Program-made: the position numbers and the translations under genes | The notes under the pieces: model-generated | The model's input: only the letters and a program-made list of their open reading frames with translations | Database searches by the model: none | What the model was told of the DNA's origin: nothing | Part shown: positions 44,255 through 52,963 of the stretch, piece by piece | Position numbering within the stretch: the stretch's first letter is position 1 | How the letters are laid out: the number at the start of each line of letters is the position of its first letter | Assembly (NCBI RefSeq): GCF_001469215.1 | Contig: NZ_LOFH01000003.1 | Coordinates: 1-64,000 of the forward strand | DNA length: 64,000 nt | Reading direction: 5' to 3' | From: Pseudoalteromonas sp. H105 | GTDB taxonomy: Bacteria > Pseudomonadota > Gammaproteobacteria > Enterobacterales > Alteromonadaceae

Positions 44255-46251
44255 AGCCATATGTAGCTTTTATAGGTGTTGTTGATAAAAAAGAGCAATG
44301 CCACTACGTTGAATTTTCTCAAGGATTAAATGTTGTAACAGGAAAGTCATCCACAGGTAAGAGTGCCTTAATTGAAATTTTTGATTATTGTTTGGCCTCA
44401 TCTGAATACACTATTCCCGTTGGTAAAATAACTGAAAATGCAGCTATTTATTTTACGATATTTAAAAAGGAAAATGGTTATTTAGTTGTTGCCAGAAAAC
44501 CCAAAGAGAGAAAAGGCTTCTATCAGGAAATAGCAAATGATGACCTACCATTAACTGAAGGTATTTTAGAGGTAAATAATAAGTGGTTTAAACTTGGTTA
44601 TTTTATTGCTGAACATAACTATAAAAAGAAACTTGGGTTGTTTTTTGGCTTAAACGTCAATGATATTGAAACAAACAATGATGACCGTAACTTTTTTGGA
44701 AAAAGAAAACCTTCCCCTTCAATCAGAAGTTTCATGTCTTTCATGTTACAGCACCAAAACCTTATCGCGAATAAACATGCTGTATTCTACCGCTTTGATG
44801 AAAAAGAGAAGCGTGAGCAAGCTATTGATCACTTTAAAATATTTTTAGGTTTTGTTGATCAAAGTTACTTTTTGAAGAAGCAAGAGTTGGCCGAGCTAGA
44901 AAAAAAGAAAAGACGTATTGAGTTATCATTACCTAAACGCCAGCAGTTATTACAGCAAAGAGAAGCTAAGTTAAATAGTAAGTTACAGGAATATCATGCT
45001 TTAAGTGGAGTGCCACTTGTAAACGCTAATAGCTTAGATATTTTGAAAGAGCCTTTGAGCTGGCTTGATAGTATTAAAGATAAAAAAGTTGATTTTGATG
45101 CCTCATCGGATGCTAACACCAAACTTATTGCTGAACTTGAAAAGGCTATGAAAGTAGAGTTTAGTGCTTTAAGAAAATTAGAAGGTGAATTTAGAGCAAT
45201 AAACTCAACAATCGAAATAAGCAGCAATTATTTTAAGTCAATAAGTGCTATTAATTACCCACATGAAATTACCGAATCAATTAATGAATGCCCTTTTTGT
45301 AACAGTGTCATAGATAAGTTAGAGCACGAGGCCGATGAATTAACTAAAGCAATAAACTGGCTTAATGATGAGATTAGTATTCAGAAACCTCAACAGTATG
45401 ATTACGAGCCTAAGCTACAATCGTTGAAGTTAGAAATAGGTAGCAAAAAAGAAGCTGTTGCTACTTTAAAACGAAAAATTGACGGTGTTGTCGCTAATAA
45501 TAAAGAAGTTGAAAAGAGGCAAAATCTTCGTGAACAGATAATGAAAGCAAAATTATCGATTGAAATTTACCTCGAAGAAATCATTAATGATAAAACTCCA
45601 AAAGATACTGACGATCAATTGAAGTCGCTTGTCGATAAAATAAAGGGGCTTAATAAAGAATTAAAAGCATATGCTGTTGATAAAAAAATTAGCGAAGCTG
45701 AAAAAGAATTAAAGGAAACAATGGACTCTATTGGTCAAAATCTTGATTTTGAAGAGTTCTACAAGAACCCTATTGACTTAAATTTTTCATTGGAGTCATT
45801 TGATATTTGGTTGAAGGCAAAGAAAGAGAAAGTATTCTTAAGGTCGATGGGAAGTGGTGCTAACTGGCTTTATTGTCATTTATCTCTTTTTCTATCCTTA
45901 CAAAAATTATTTTGTTCATTAGGAGATAGCTGTTCTATTCCACCAATACTGTTTATTGATCAACCAACTCAAGTTTATTTCCCAAATGTAGCCAATGACA
46001 ATGCAGAAAAATTCAATGTAGAGAAAATTTCAACCATCAATAGGCTGGAAAATGTTGATGAAGATATTAAAAGTGTAGAAAATTTCTTTAATGAAATTAT
46101 TAAGTTTTGTGAAGATACTGAGTTTGAAACTGGGCATATGCCTCAAATTATTATTAGTGATCATGCTGACGATTTAAACTTGTCTGAAGGTAGGGTTTTC
46201 GAAAATTATGTTCGAGCTAGATGGCGAAATCGTGGTTTTATAGCGGACTAA
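44251..46251 (+). CDS. ABC-3C system ATPase (DUF3732-type, SMC/Rad50-like)
   Basis: This is a soluble ABC ATPase of 666 residues. Walker A is GKSSTGKS (31-38). A long coiled-coil insertion (about 200-500) carries a zinc-hook-like pair, ECPFCNSV. The signature-like RSMGSGANWL and the Walker B variant ILFIDQPTQVYFP (DQP in place of DEP) are hallmarks of DUF3732 proteins. Membrane segments are absent. In ABC-3C systems this ATPase is thought to detect foreign nucleic acid or its processing and to switch on the effector. The three genes overlap end to end, so they form one operon. Confidence 0.85.
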   Translation: MKPYVAFIGVVDKKEQCHYVEFSQGLNVVTGKSSTGKSALIEIFDYCLASSEYTIPVGKITENAAIYFTIFKKENGYLVVARKPKERKGFYQEIANDDLPLTEGILEVNNKWFKLGYFIAEHNYKKKLGLFFGLNVNDIETNNDDRNFFGKRKPSPSIRSFMSFMLQHQNLIANKHAVFYRFDEKEKREQAIDHFKIFLGFVDQSYFLKKQELAELEKKKRRIELSLPKRQQLLQQREAKLNSKLQEYHALSGVPLVNANSLDILKEPLSWLDSIKDKKVDFDASSDANTKLIAELEKAMKVEFSALRKLEGEFRAINSTIEISSNYFKSISAINYPHEITESINECPFCNSVIDKLEHEADELTKAINWLNDEISIQKPQQYDYEPKLQSLKLEIGSKKEAVATLKRKIDGVVANNKEVEKRQNLREQIMKAKLSIEIYLEEIINDKTPKDTDDQLKSLVDKIKGLNKELKAYAVDKKISEAEKELKETMDSIGQNLDFEEFYKNPIDLNFSLESFDIWLKAKKEKVFLRSMGSGANWLYCHLSLFLSLQKLFCSLGDSCSIPPILFIDQPTQVYFPNVANDNAEKFNVEKISTINRLENVDEDIKSVENFFNEIIKFCEDTEFETGHMPQIIISDHADDLNLSEGRVFENYVRARWRNRGFIAD

Positions 46252-46329
46252 TTTTAACGACTATCACTGAAGCCAGCGCAAGCTGGTTTTCTTTTATCTG
46301 GCGTTTAGTTTTATTGGTTAGTGAAAATA

Positions 46330-46866
46330 AAATGCGGAGGGTCAGGTCTTGCATCTTGCCAAGACCAAACACCAACCTCACGTTTAACACCCTTATCCCG
46401 TCATCACGCCCTGAAAATAAGCAATTGATGAGTAATTCATTTCATGGATGAAATGAAAGCCGTGACTTGGCCATGGATGGCGATTACACGGCGCTTACAT
46501 TCACATCAATTGTGTTTTGAAGGATTAAGCGTGATGCTCGGGACGCCATGGGGTTCCAAGGGGCGGTCGGCGGCAGCCGCCCCTTGGTTGCTGCCAGCAA
46601 TCTGGCAAAAAACCTTGAATAAGGTTTCTAATGTAGGTCGCGGATTTATCCCGACAAAAGCTAGCAGTAAGAACCATCATTTGGGCTAAAGCCCAACCTA
46701 CAAACCCACGCGCCAGCAAGCTTAGCGCCTACAGTAATACTTTTAACCTCGGTGCAGCGCGAAGCGCCTCTGAGTTCTCTGTGGTGAAATTCACTTACCG
46801 CCCTAAAGGACGACTACAAACAATACATAATTATGTACTTTGGAGTTGGCGAAATGCAGAGGGTCA
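46330..46866. repeat. Long structured repeat, copy 3 (inverted)
   Basis: This is the reverse complement of the repeat at 41715-42251. It opens with AATGCGGAGGGTCAGGTCTT and runs back through CATCCATGGCG, the AACCTTGAATAAGGTT hairpin, TCGCGGATTTATCCCGACA and GGTGCAGCGCGAAGCGCCTC to the GGACGACTACAAAC end. A further AAATGCAGAGGGTCA motif lies at 46852-46866. The central GC-rich hairpin is replaced by an unrelated one: CCAAGGGGCGG pairs with CCGCCCCTTGG at 46556-46587. With copy 2 it frames the ABC-3C module in inverted orientation. Confidence 0.88.
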
Positions 46867-47110
46867 CCCATTAGTAAGTTCCGCTCAAGCAGGCAGCTGT
46901 GCTTGATCTTTTTAGTCAAAAAACCAAGTGTTGTTACTTTTTTAACTCACTTTAAATATGACTACGCACCTAGTAATGACGTCGATTGGTGTGAATATGC
47001 ACCGTGGCTTAGGTAAAGAACGCCATATGAATTTAGGCTGTTTAATTAAGCATCGTTGATGATTAATCAAGGCCCTTGGCTTTCGCCTCAAACCAAAGGG
47101 TCACCCATTA
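46860..47110. repeat. Segment bounded by a 14-bp direct repeat
   Basis: AGGGTCACCCATTA occurs at 46860-46873 and 47097-47110, in the same orientation. The 223 bp between have no convincing ORF. It could be a remnant left by a mobile element next to the island edge. Confidence 0.6.
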
Positions 47111-47604
47111 CCCTTAACCCTTTCTAGTAAGTTTGTTTATTTTTATCCCTCCATAATTCATCCATTATTGTGATATAGCCTTTGCGATATGTATTTTTTG
47201 TACCCTAAATTCAAATCAAAACAGTGTCTAGGATCAAACAATGGCATTTAAATTACACACTCGCTATGTGTAATGGTGTTGCTAATGGTTTATCTGTTTG
47301 TCTTTAAGGACAACGTTGAAGATTCTGGCTCAATTAACAGCGAGACTTCCACACTAAAAAGTGACGGTGATGAATTCACTGTGACACGAATAATAAGTGG
47401 AAGTACGCGCTGTTATTTACGAGCGATGGCTGAGGTAGCAATATTTTGAATGGTAATTTAATTAACGTGAATGTAGCTATACATGAAGTAGAGGTTATAC
47501 ATAGCCGTATGTAAGTAACTCTGTTTGACGTTAAATAAAAGAATGAGTTTTGTTAATTAATAAATAGTGTGTCGAAATTACAATCAATAATTAGGAATCG
47601 TAAT
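47111..47604. other. Island right margin, one possible 54-residue ORF
   Basis: The stretch is A+T-rich and mostly featureless. A short plus-strand ORF at 47285-47449 (starts MVYLFVFKDNVEDSGSINSE) has no clear ribosome site and no recognised family, so I do not call it a gene. The ribosome site AGGA for the next lipoprotein lies at about 47592. Confidence 0.4.
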
Positions 47605-49473
47605 ATGAATCAGTTCAAAAGGATTAGCACTGTGTTGGCTTTATCCCTATTTTCAATCGTTGGGTGTGCTGATAATGACCCCACCGAACAAGAACCTGTC
47701 GCCAATGTTGCTTTGAAATCGATGAGCTCTGTCGATAATGACGTTTATCAACCGGGTCAAGAAATTACGGTAGATTTCACCACCGAAACCACGTTATTAA
47801 CGGATGAACATGTGGGTGTTTCTTTTATTTTAATTGAAAGAGATAAAGTGGCTGAGCTCGACACTGAAGAAGAGCCAGATGGTTACGATTTGGGTGAGTT
47901 TTATATTGAACAGTTACAAGAAGGGGAGCAGAGTCATACAGCGAAACTGATTCTTCCAAACGAAGATTTGAGTGCTGGTGAGTTTGTTATTGCCGCTTTC
48001 GTTGACACGAGTACGGTAATCTTAAATGAAGCGGATGTAACGGATAATAAATCGCGAGGAATTGAGTCCGGCGATGAAACAACCTACAGTTCGATCTCAA
48101 TTAAAGGCGGTCGATACCATGATTTTGTTTTAGATAAACTTAAAGTTGGAGATGGTTTTGTTATTTTTCCAGGTCCTGGAAAAAGAGATACCAGCGGTGT
48201 TGGTCGACCAAAGCATAAAGTACCTGATTTAATTGGGTTTGTTAACGCAACAAAGTTTGGCGATTCCGTCAAAGAGGCTGACATCAGTGCCACGATAACC
48301 ATCGGCGATACTACTTATGACGCTCATTTATGGAATGAGCTTGAGCAATCTTATGGGGATACAATGAAAATTGTATTTCCTGATCACGAGCAATCTCATT
48401 ACTTTCCTTGGGATGTTGCTGTGAATGGTGTCTTGCTTAAAGCGATCCATGATGATTTTGATCGCGATGGTGGCGAAAACAGTTTCAGTATGACATTTAC
48501 TTTTGAGGACGACTCGGCTGAAATTGAAGCTAATAACGAAAATAATAGTATTACAGTCGACGTGCCTTATGCGCTCTATTACGATGAGGCTAGGAAAGTA
48601 GAATCAGCAGAACAAAATAGCAAAAAAACGACGGTAGCTTCAGCACCAAGCTCACTCGCTAACGCCTCAGCGGCAACATCATTGGCCAAAGTTGGGAGTT
48701 GGAGTGGTACTTATGGTGACAGTGATGCTGTGGCAATTAGCCCTTCTTTTTATAGTTATATGAATGTTACTTCTAGCAATGGTGGTTCAGCAGAGGCGTT
48801 AGTTGAAGCTGATCTCGACCTTTACTTATTTGATAAATCAGCGAGCTTAGTGAGCGCCAATGCCGAAGCTAGCGCGAATGTCAGTGATGGTGAAATAAGT
48901 TATGCGGCAAGCTTTAGTGTACTCGGTGATACGTTAATTGACGAAGGCGATACTTTATCAGCGTTAGATAAATCCATTGGATATAGCTGGAGCGAGGAAC
49001 AGAAAGTAGTTGAAGCGACTTTCACCATTGTTATTGTGCCGGTTACTGTAGAGGCTGGCGTCAGTGGTAGTTTAGATTTAGGAATTGGTTTAGCTTATGG
49101 GAATAGCCGAATTGATTTAGGGGGAGATATTGTTTCTGCTAGCATGGATGCTTATGCCAGTGCTGAAATCAATTTGGGCGTTGCAAGTGGCGGTGTTGGT
49201 ATTGATTTCTTGATTATTGCAGATACATTCAATGCAACACTTTATGCCGATTTAGCTAAAGCAATTACTGAGTCTAAAATAACCTTAGGGATTGATGTAA
49301 CAAATGATATTGAGGCAATTGCTGGTGAGTTTTATATTTATGTTAAATACCCTAAATATAAGTGGTGCTGTAAAATTAAAACAAAAACAAAAACTCAAAC
49401 TATCTACGATACCGGCACCTTGTACGAAAAAAGCTGGACAATTTTAGACGAATCAGCAACCTTAAACTACTAG
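47605..49473 (+). CDS. Large lipoprotein with beta-rich domains, partner of the HEAT-repeat protein
   Basis: From the ATG at 47605 (AGGA upstream) the protein has 622 residues. The signal peptide ends in the lipobox SIVGC, so it is an envelope lipoprotein. Residues about 25-330 look like two or three immunoglobulin-like or CARDB-like beta domains (KSMSSVDNDVYQPGQEITVDF; ADVTDNKSRGIE). Residues about 370-560 are Ala/Ser/Gly-rich alternating segments such as SASLVSANAEASANVSDGEISYAASF. The C-terminus has a Lys/Thr-rich strand with two cysteines (KWCCKIKTKTKTQ). I do not recognise the family. The next gene starts 18 bp on, which suggests joint function. Confidence 0.7.
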   Translation: MNQFKRISTVLALSLFSIVGCADNDPTEQEPVANVALKSMSSVDNDVYQPGQEITVDFTTETTLLTDEHVGVSFILIERDKVAELDTEEEPDGYDLGEFYIEQLQEGEQSHTAKLILPNEDLSAGEFVIAAFVDTSTVILNEADVTDNKSRGIESGDETTYSSISIKGGRYHDFVLDKLKVGDGFVIFPGPGKRDTSGVGRPKHKVPDLIGFVNATKFGDSVKEADISATITIGDTTYDAHLWNELEQSYGDTMKIVFPDHEQSHYFPWDVAVNGVLLKAIHDDFDRDGGENSFSMTFTFEDDSAEIEANNENNSITVDVPYALYYDEARKVESAEQNSKKTTVASAPSSLANASAATSLAKVGSWSGTYGDSDAVAISPSFYSYMNVTSSNGGSAEALVEADLDLYLFDKSASLVSANAEASANVSDGEISYAASFSVLGDTLIDEGDTLSALDKSIGYSWSEEQKVVEATFTIVIVPVTVEAGVSGSLDLGIGLAYGNSRIDLGGDIVSASMDAYASAEINLGVASGGVGIDFLIIADTFNATLYADLAKAITESKITLGIDVTNDIEAIAGEFYIYVKYPKYKWCCKIKTKTKTQTIYDTGTLYEKSWTILDESATLNY

Positions 49474-49491
49474 TATGAAGGCTAAGGTATA

Positions 49492-51249
49492 ATGCGTTTA
49501 ATTAAAATGAGTTTATTATTTGGCACTCTATTAGGTTATGTATCAGCTGCTTATGCAGTGCCTCATTGTACTGTTTTGGCTGAACTTCAATCAAAAGCAG
49601 ATACTAATATTATTTCGATGAACAGCCCTGCTAAAAGCCAGTTTGATTTACAAGGGCGATTGATTTATCGACCATTGTTGGTTGAAGAGAAATCTCACTG
49701 GTTGGGTTTTGAGTTGTATCAAGCCAAAGCAAAGTTGAATAAAACATTGAGTACAACCAATGAGTATTCTGTGCCCTTTGCCGTGAAGATCAGCAATAGC
49801 TCCGGTGAAGTTTTAGATTACCGATTCAACGCTAAACTAAAAATGGCTGATCAACAAAAATTGATCGCTTTATACCGTGCCTTTCACCGTGCAAAACAAC
49901 CTGAAAATTTACAGGGGGGCAAGTACAGGGTTAAAGAGCGTGACGACATTGGTCAATATAAATCACTCTACACGGTTTTAGCTGACAATAAACTAATGCG
50001 AAATAAACTTAGTTATATAGAACCTACTGACACTAGACGAAGCACTAACGCCGCCAAAAACGTGATGCAGCTGGAAACAGCTAACGTTATTAGTGATGAG
50101 TTTACCTTTGAAAGCGATAAATGCTGGCTAACCAAAACCCTCGGAAATAGTCATATTAAAGTCAATAGTCGTGATGGCAATATGGATATTGAAGTGCTGC
50201 AAACGCTAAGCTTAAACCGCAAGTATCAATCGATACCCGATGATGCAAGGTTACTGCACTTACCTGACGATCCTAATCAATGGCCATACTTGAGCGCTGA
50301 CTGGGTTTACCCTAAGGCGCCGCCTCAACCATTAAAAAGTGCTGAAGCGTTTATAACTGCTTTAAAAAGTATGGATTGGCTTGAGGGAGATCGAAAGGAT
50401 ATTTTGCAATTTCTTTATGACAATGACCAGCATTTGCAGAGTTTAAAAGCGCTTATTTCAACAAAAGCAATGGCTGATCCGTTAGAAAGTAAATTGTTTA
50501 TGTACTTAGGTAAACATGACTCAGTGAATTCAAAGCAATTACTAACGGAAGCATTTGTTGAGCAAGATTTATTTTCACCTAATCAGCGTTTTCGCAGTTT
50601 AATGGCACTAAAATACAGTGAAAAGCCATTAACAGTTTCACAGGTAGAGGCCATCTTTGAGTATTCCATGTCATATGGTTTAGATGAAGAAAACTCAACA
50701 TTGGCTCACAGTGCGTTAATGGTAATGGGGGCTATTGCAAAAAACCAGCGGGGCAGTGAGTTTGCAACTCAGTTAACCCAAACGCTGGCTGACAACTTAA
50801 GTTTTAGCGCAACCGAGAGTAAAGCATCAGCCTTAATTACCGCTCTGGGCAATAGTGGAGATAGTGAACATCAACAACTTATTGGTGATTATTTAGCTGT
50901 CGATAGTCCAAGGTTACGTGTAAACGCGGCAGAAGCACTGGCAAAAATGCCAAGTAAAAGCAGTTTGAATTACTTGAGTACTCAACTAAGCCAAGAAACT
51001 GATAGCAAAGCACAAGGCGCTATTTTAAAAGCGATGGGTAATAACAAGTTAGATGCTGAACAAGTAGATAGCATTTATGCTTTTGCAGGTTCTAATCATT
51101 CTAGGGATATTCGTAGTGCTGCGATATCAGCGTTGAGCCAACAAGCAAAGTCACAACCACAGGTGAAAAGCCGTTTAAAAGCATTGGTTAAGACGGAAAC
51201 CAACCAAAAAAATCTGCGCCAATTGATGAAAGCTTTATACGGTTCTTAG
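49492..51249 (+). CDS. Secreted HEAT-repeat protein with a vitellogenin-like layout
   Basis: A signal peptide (about 1-22, ending AYA) is followed by a beta-rich N-terminal part (about 23-260) and an alpha-helical HEAT-type solenoid (about 290-585). Examples of the solenoid are LRVNAAEALAKMPSKSSLNYL and RDIRSAAISALSQQ. In the first part, YSVPFAVKISNSSGEVLDYRF followed by KLIALYRAFH and by RDDIGQYKSLYTV recalls the beta-barrel of large lipid transfer proteins (vitellogenin, MTP), where such a barrel also precedes a helical superhelix. This is a visual match only. It is encoded 18 bp after a large lipoprotein and probably acts with it in the periplasm or at the surface. Confidence 0.68.
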   Translation: MRLIKMSLLFGTLLGYVSAAYAVPHCTVLAELQSKADTNIISMNSPAKSQFDLQGRLIYRPLLVEEKSHWLGFELYQAKAKLNKTLSTTNEYSVPFAVKISNSSGEVLDYRFNAKLKMADQQKLIALYRAFHRAKQPENLQGGKYRVKERDDIGQYKSLYTVLADNKLMRNKLSYIEPTDTRRSTNAAKNVMQLETANVISDEFTFESDKCWLTKTLGNSHIKVNSRDGNMDIEVLQTLSLNRKYQSIPDDARLLHLPDDPNQWPYLSADWVYPKAPPQPLKSAEAFITALKSMDWLEGDRKDILQFLYDNDQHLQSLKALISTKAMADPLESKLFMYLGKHDSVNSKQLLTEAFVEQDLFSPNQRFRSLMALKYSEKPLTVSQVEAIFEYSMSYGLDEENSTLAHSALMVMGAIAKNQRGSEFATQLTQTLADNLSFSATESKASALITALGNSGDSEHQQLIGDYLAVDSPRLRVNAAEALAKMPSKSSLNYLSTQLSQETDSKAQGAILKAMGNNKLDAEQVDSIYAFAGSNHSRDIRSAAISALSQQAKSQPQVKSRLKALVKTETNQKNLRQLMKALYGS

Positions 51250-51302
51250 TGAGTAAATCGGGCGTTTTTTAAGCGTCAGTTTTTCACAACATAGGCACCT
51301 TT

Positions 51303-51341
51303 AAGCACTATAAGCGGTAATATGTTTATAGTGCTTTTTTA
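51303..51341 (+). terminator. Terminator of the lipoprotein/HEAT-protein operon
   Basis: AAGCACTATAA and TTATAGTGCTT form a perfect 11-bp stem with a 12-base loop, followed by TTTT. Confidence 0.88.
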
Positions 51342-51514
51342 GTTTTTGATTTCACACATCAAAACCAAGGATCCCTCAGGATTTGATCTTTCCTTTAAAT
51401 GGTATGGACTTTGTGTCGGTCGTTTGTAATAGAAAAACATAAAGCTGAACCTAGTGGTCACCTATGTGTGCCAGTTAATTATTGTGAGTGTGCCTTAAAA
51501 GCTATAAAAATAAT

Positions 51515-52864
51515 TTAACCTTTTATGATACTTAGAAGTTTTACATCGGGCTGCGACTTACTTATCTTCTTATATTGTTGCAGGAATATAGACCAGCCCA
51601 GCATGCCGGATAAAAAATTTCCTATCGTTGCGCCTATAAATATACCTAAAAGCCCATAGACTTCTGAGCCAACCCATATAAGAGGTAAGTAGCAACTAAA
51701 TAAGCGTAAAAGAGAAATAACCAGTGCTGATTTAGGTAACCCCATTGCATTGCATGCTGAAACACAAACCATGCAAATACCTAATGCACCATAACTTACA
51801 GGCACAATCCATAGGTAATGCAACAAAAGAGACTCTATTTGCGAATTAACTGAAAGCAAATTCGCAACGGGTTTAGAGATTACTAATATGAAGAGTGTTA
51901 TTGCGAGCTGAAAAACTATTATTGTTTTCATGGCGGTTTTTACCAAAAAAAATATTTCAGGGATTTTATTTCTACCTTTAAGGTTTCCAATCATAGGCGG
52001 CAACGCCATTGTTAAAGCTAGAATCATAATAATTGAGATATACTCAATACGATTAGCTAAACCCCAAGCACCTACAGCGATATCACCGTATGAAGCAATA
52101 ATAACGGTTACTAACATTGCTGAAACAGGGGGGATGAACTGGCTCAACATTGCAGGAATTGTAAATTTAACAATGGTGTTAATCCCTTTTTTTGCTCTGC
52201 CGACGTTGTAAAGCATGGCTATATAAGGTTTTTGTATAATAGCCCTGAAAATAATGAAACAACCAATGATAAACGAGATACATGTTGCCCATGCAGCCCC
52301 TGCTAACCCCATGTTAAGCGTAAATATAAAAACAGGGTCCAAGATGATGTTCAGTAAACTGGTAATTACCATCACTTTACCAGGGAGAAGGGTTTCACCA
52401 TGTGACCGACAAATGCTGTAACCAAAGTATAATATTGCCCCAAGCCAGCAACTTAAAAGCCAAGGAAACCAATAATCTCTTAACAACTGAAAAAGAGACG
52501 GTTCCGCTCCCAAAGAATAGGCAATTCCCTCTTGATAATACCAAAGTAAAACGCATAGTACTGTGATGGTAGTAACACCAATACATAACACAAGCATTCC
52601 TAAGTACTTTGCGTATAATTTTCTATTCGAACCAATGGCACTTGATATAGATGCGGTTGTCGCTATACCCAACCCAACCTGAACACCAATAATTAGTTGG
52701 TAAATTGGAATTGAAAAGCCGACGACTGCCAGCGGTTGTGAGCCAAGTTGACCTATAAAAGCACTATCAACAAGTTGACTGCCCATAATGGTAAATAGCC
52801 CTAAAAGCATTGGCCAAGTTTGTTGATACAATGCCTTGAATTGTTGGGTTTTAAAGAAATTCAT
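51515..52864 (-). CDS. MATE-family efflux transporter
   Basis: This is an inner-membrane antiporter of 449 residues with about 12 hydrophobic helices in two halves. WPMLLGLFTIMGSQLVDSAFIGQLGSQPLAVVGF is the family-typical first helix pair. The MATE family expels cationic drugs or metabolites using Na+ or H+ gradients. The ATG at 52864 is used, since the upstream in-frame codon at 52894 is a TTG without a better ribosome site. The substrate is unknown. Confidence 0.88.
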   Translation of the reverse strand: MNFFKTQQFKALYQQTWPMLLGLFTIMGSQLVDSAFIGQLGSQPLAVVGFSIPIYQLIIGVQVGLGIATTASISSAIGSNRKLYAKYLGMLVLCIGVTTITVLCVLLWYYQEGIAYSLGAEPSLFQLLRDYWFPWLLSCWLGAILYFGYSICRSHGETLLPGKVMVITSLLNIILDPVFIFTLNMGLAGAAWATCISFIIGCFIIFRAIIQKPYIAMLYNVGRAKKGINTIVKFTIPAMLSQFIPPVSAMLVTVIIASYGDIAVGAWGLANRIEYISIIMILALTMALPPMIGNLKGRNKIPEIFFLVKTAMKTIIVFQLAITLFILVISKPVANLLSVNSQIESLLLHYLWIVPVSYGALGICMVCVSACNAMGLPKSALVISLLRLFSCYLPLIWVGSEVYGLLGIFIGATIGNFLSGMLGWSIFLQQYKKISKSQPDVKLLSIIKG

Positions 52865-52963
52865 GGGTTTAATAAGTGACTGCTTGTATTTCAATGATGC
52901 CTAAATAACTCTTAATCAGAGAGCCTATTAAGGCTCCCATTAGTGAAAGTTGGCTGTTTGAAG

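Noticed and set aside
36570..47110. Prophage, integron or integrative element
   Set aside because: No integrase, recombinase, tRNA target, structural phage gene or attC-like series is present. Only non-coding repeats bound the modules.
47285..47449. 54-residue plus-strand ORF
   Set aside because: No ribosome site, no family resemblance and location in an A+T-rich island margin; kept only as a note.
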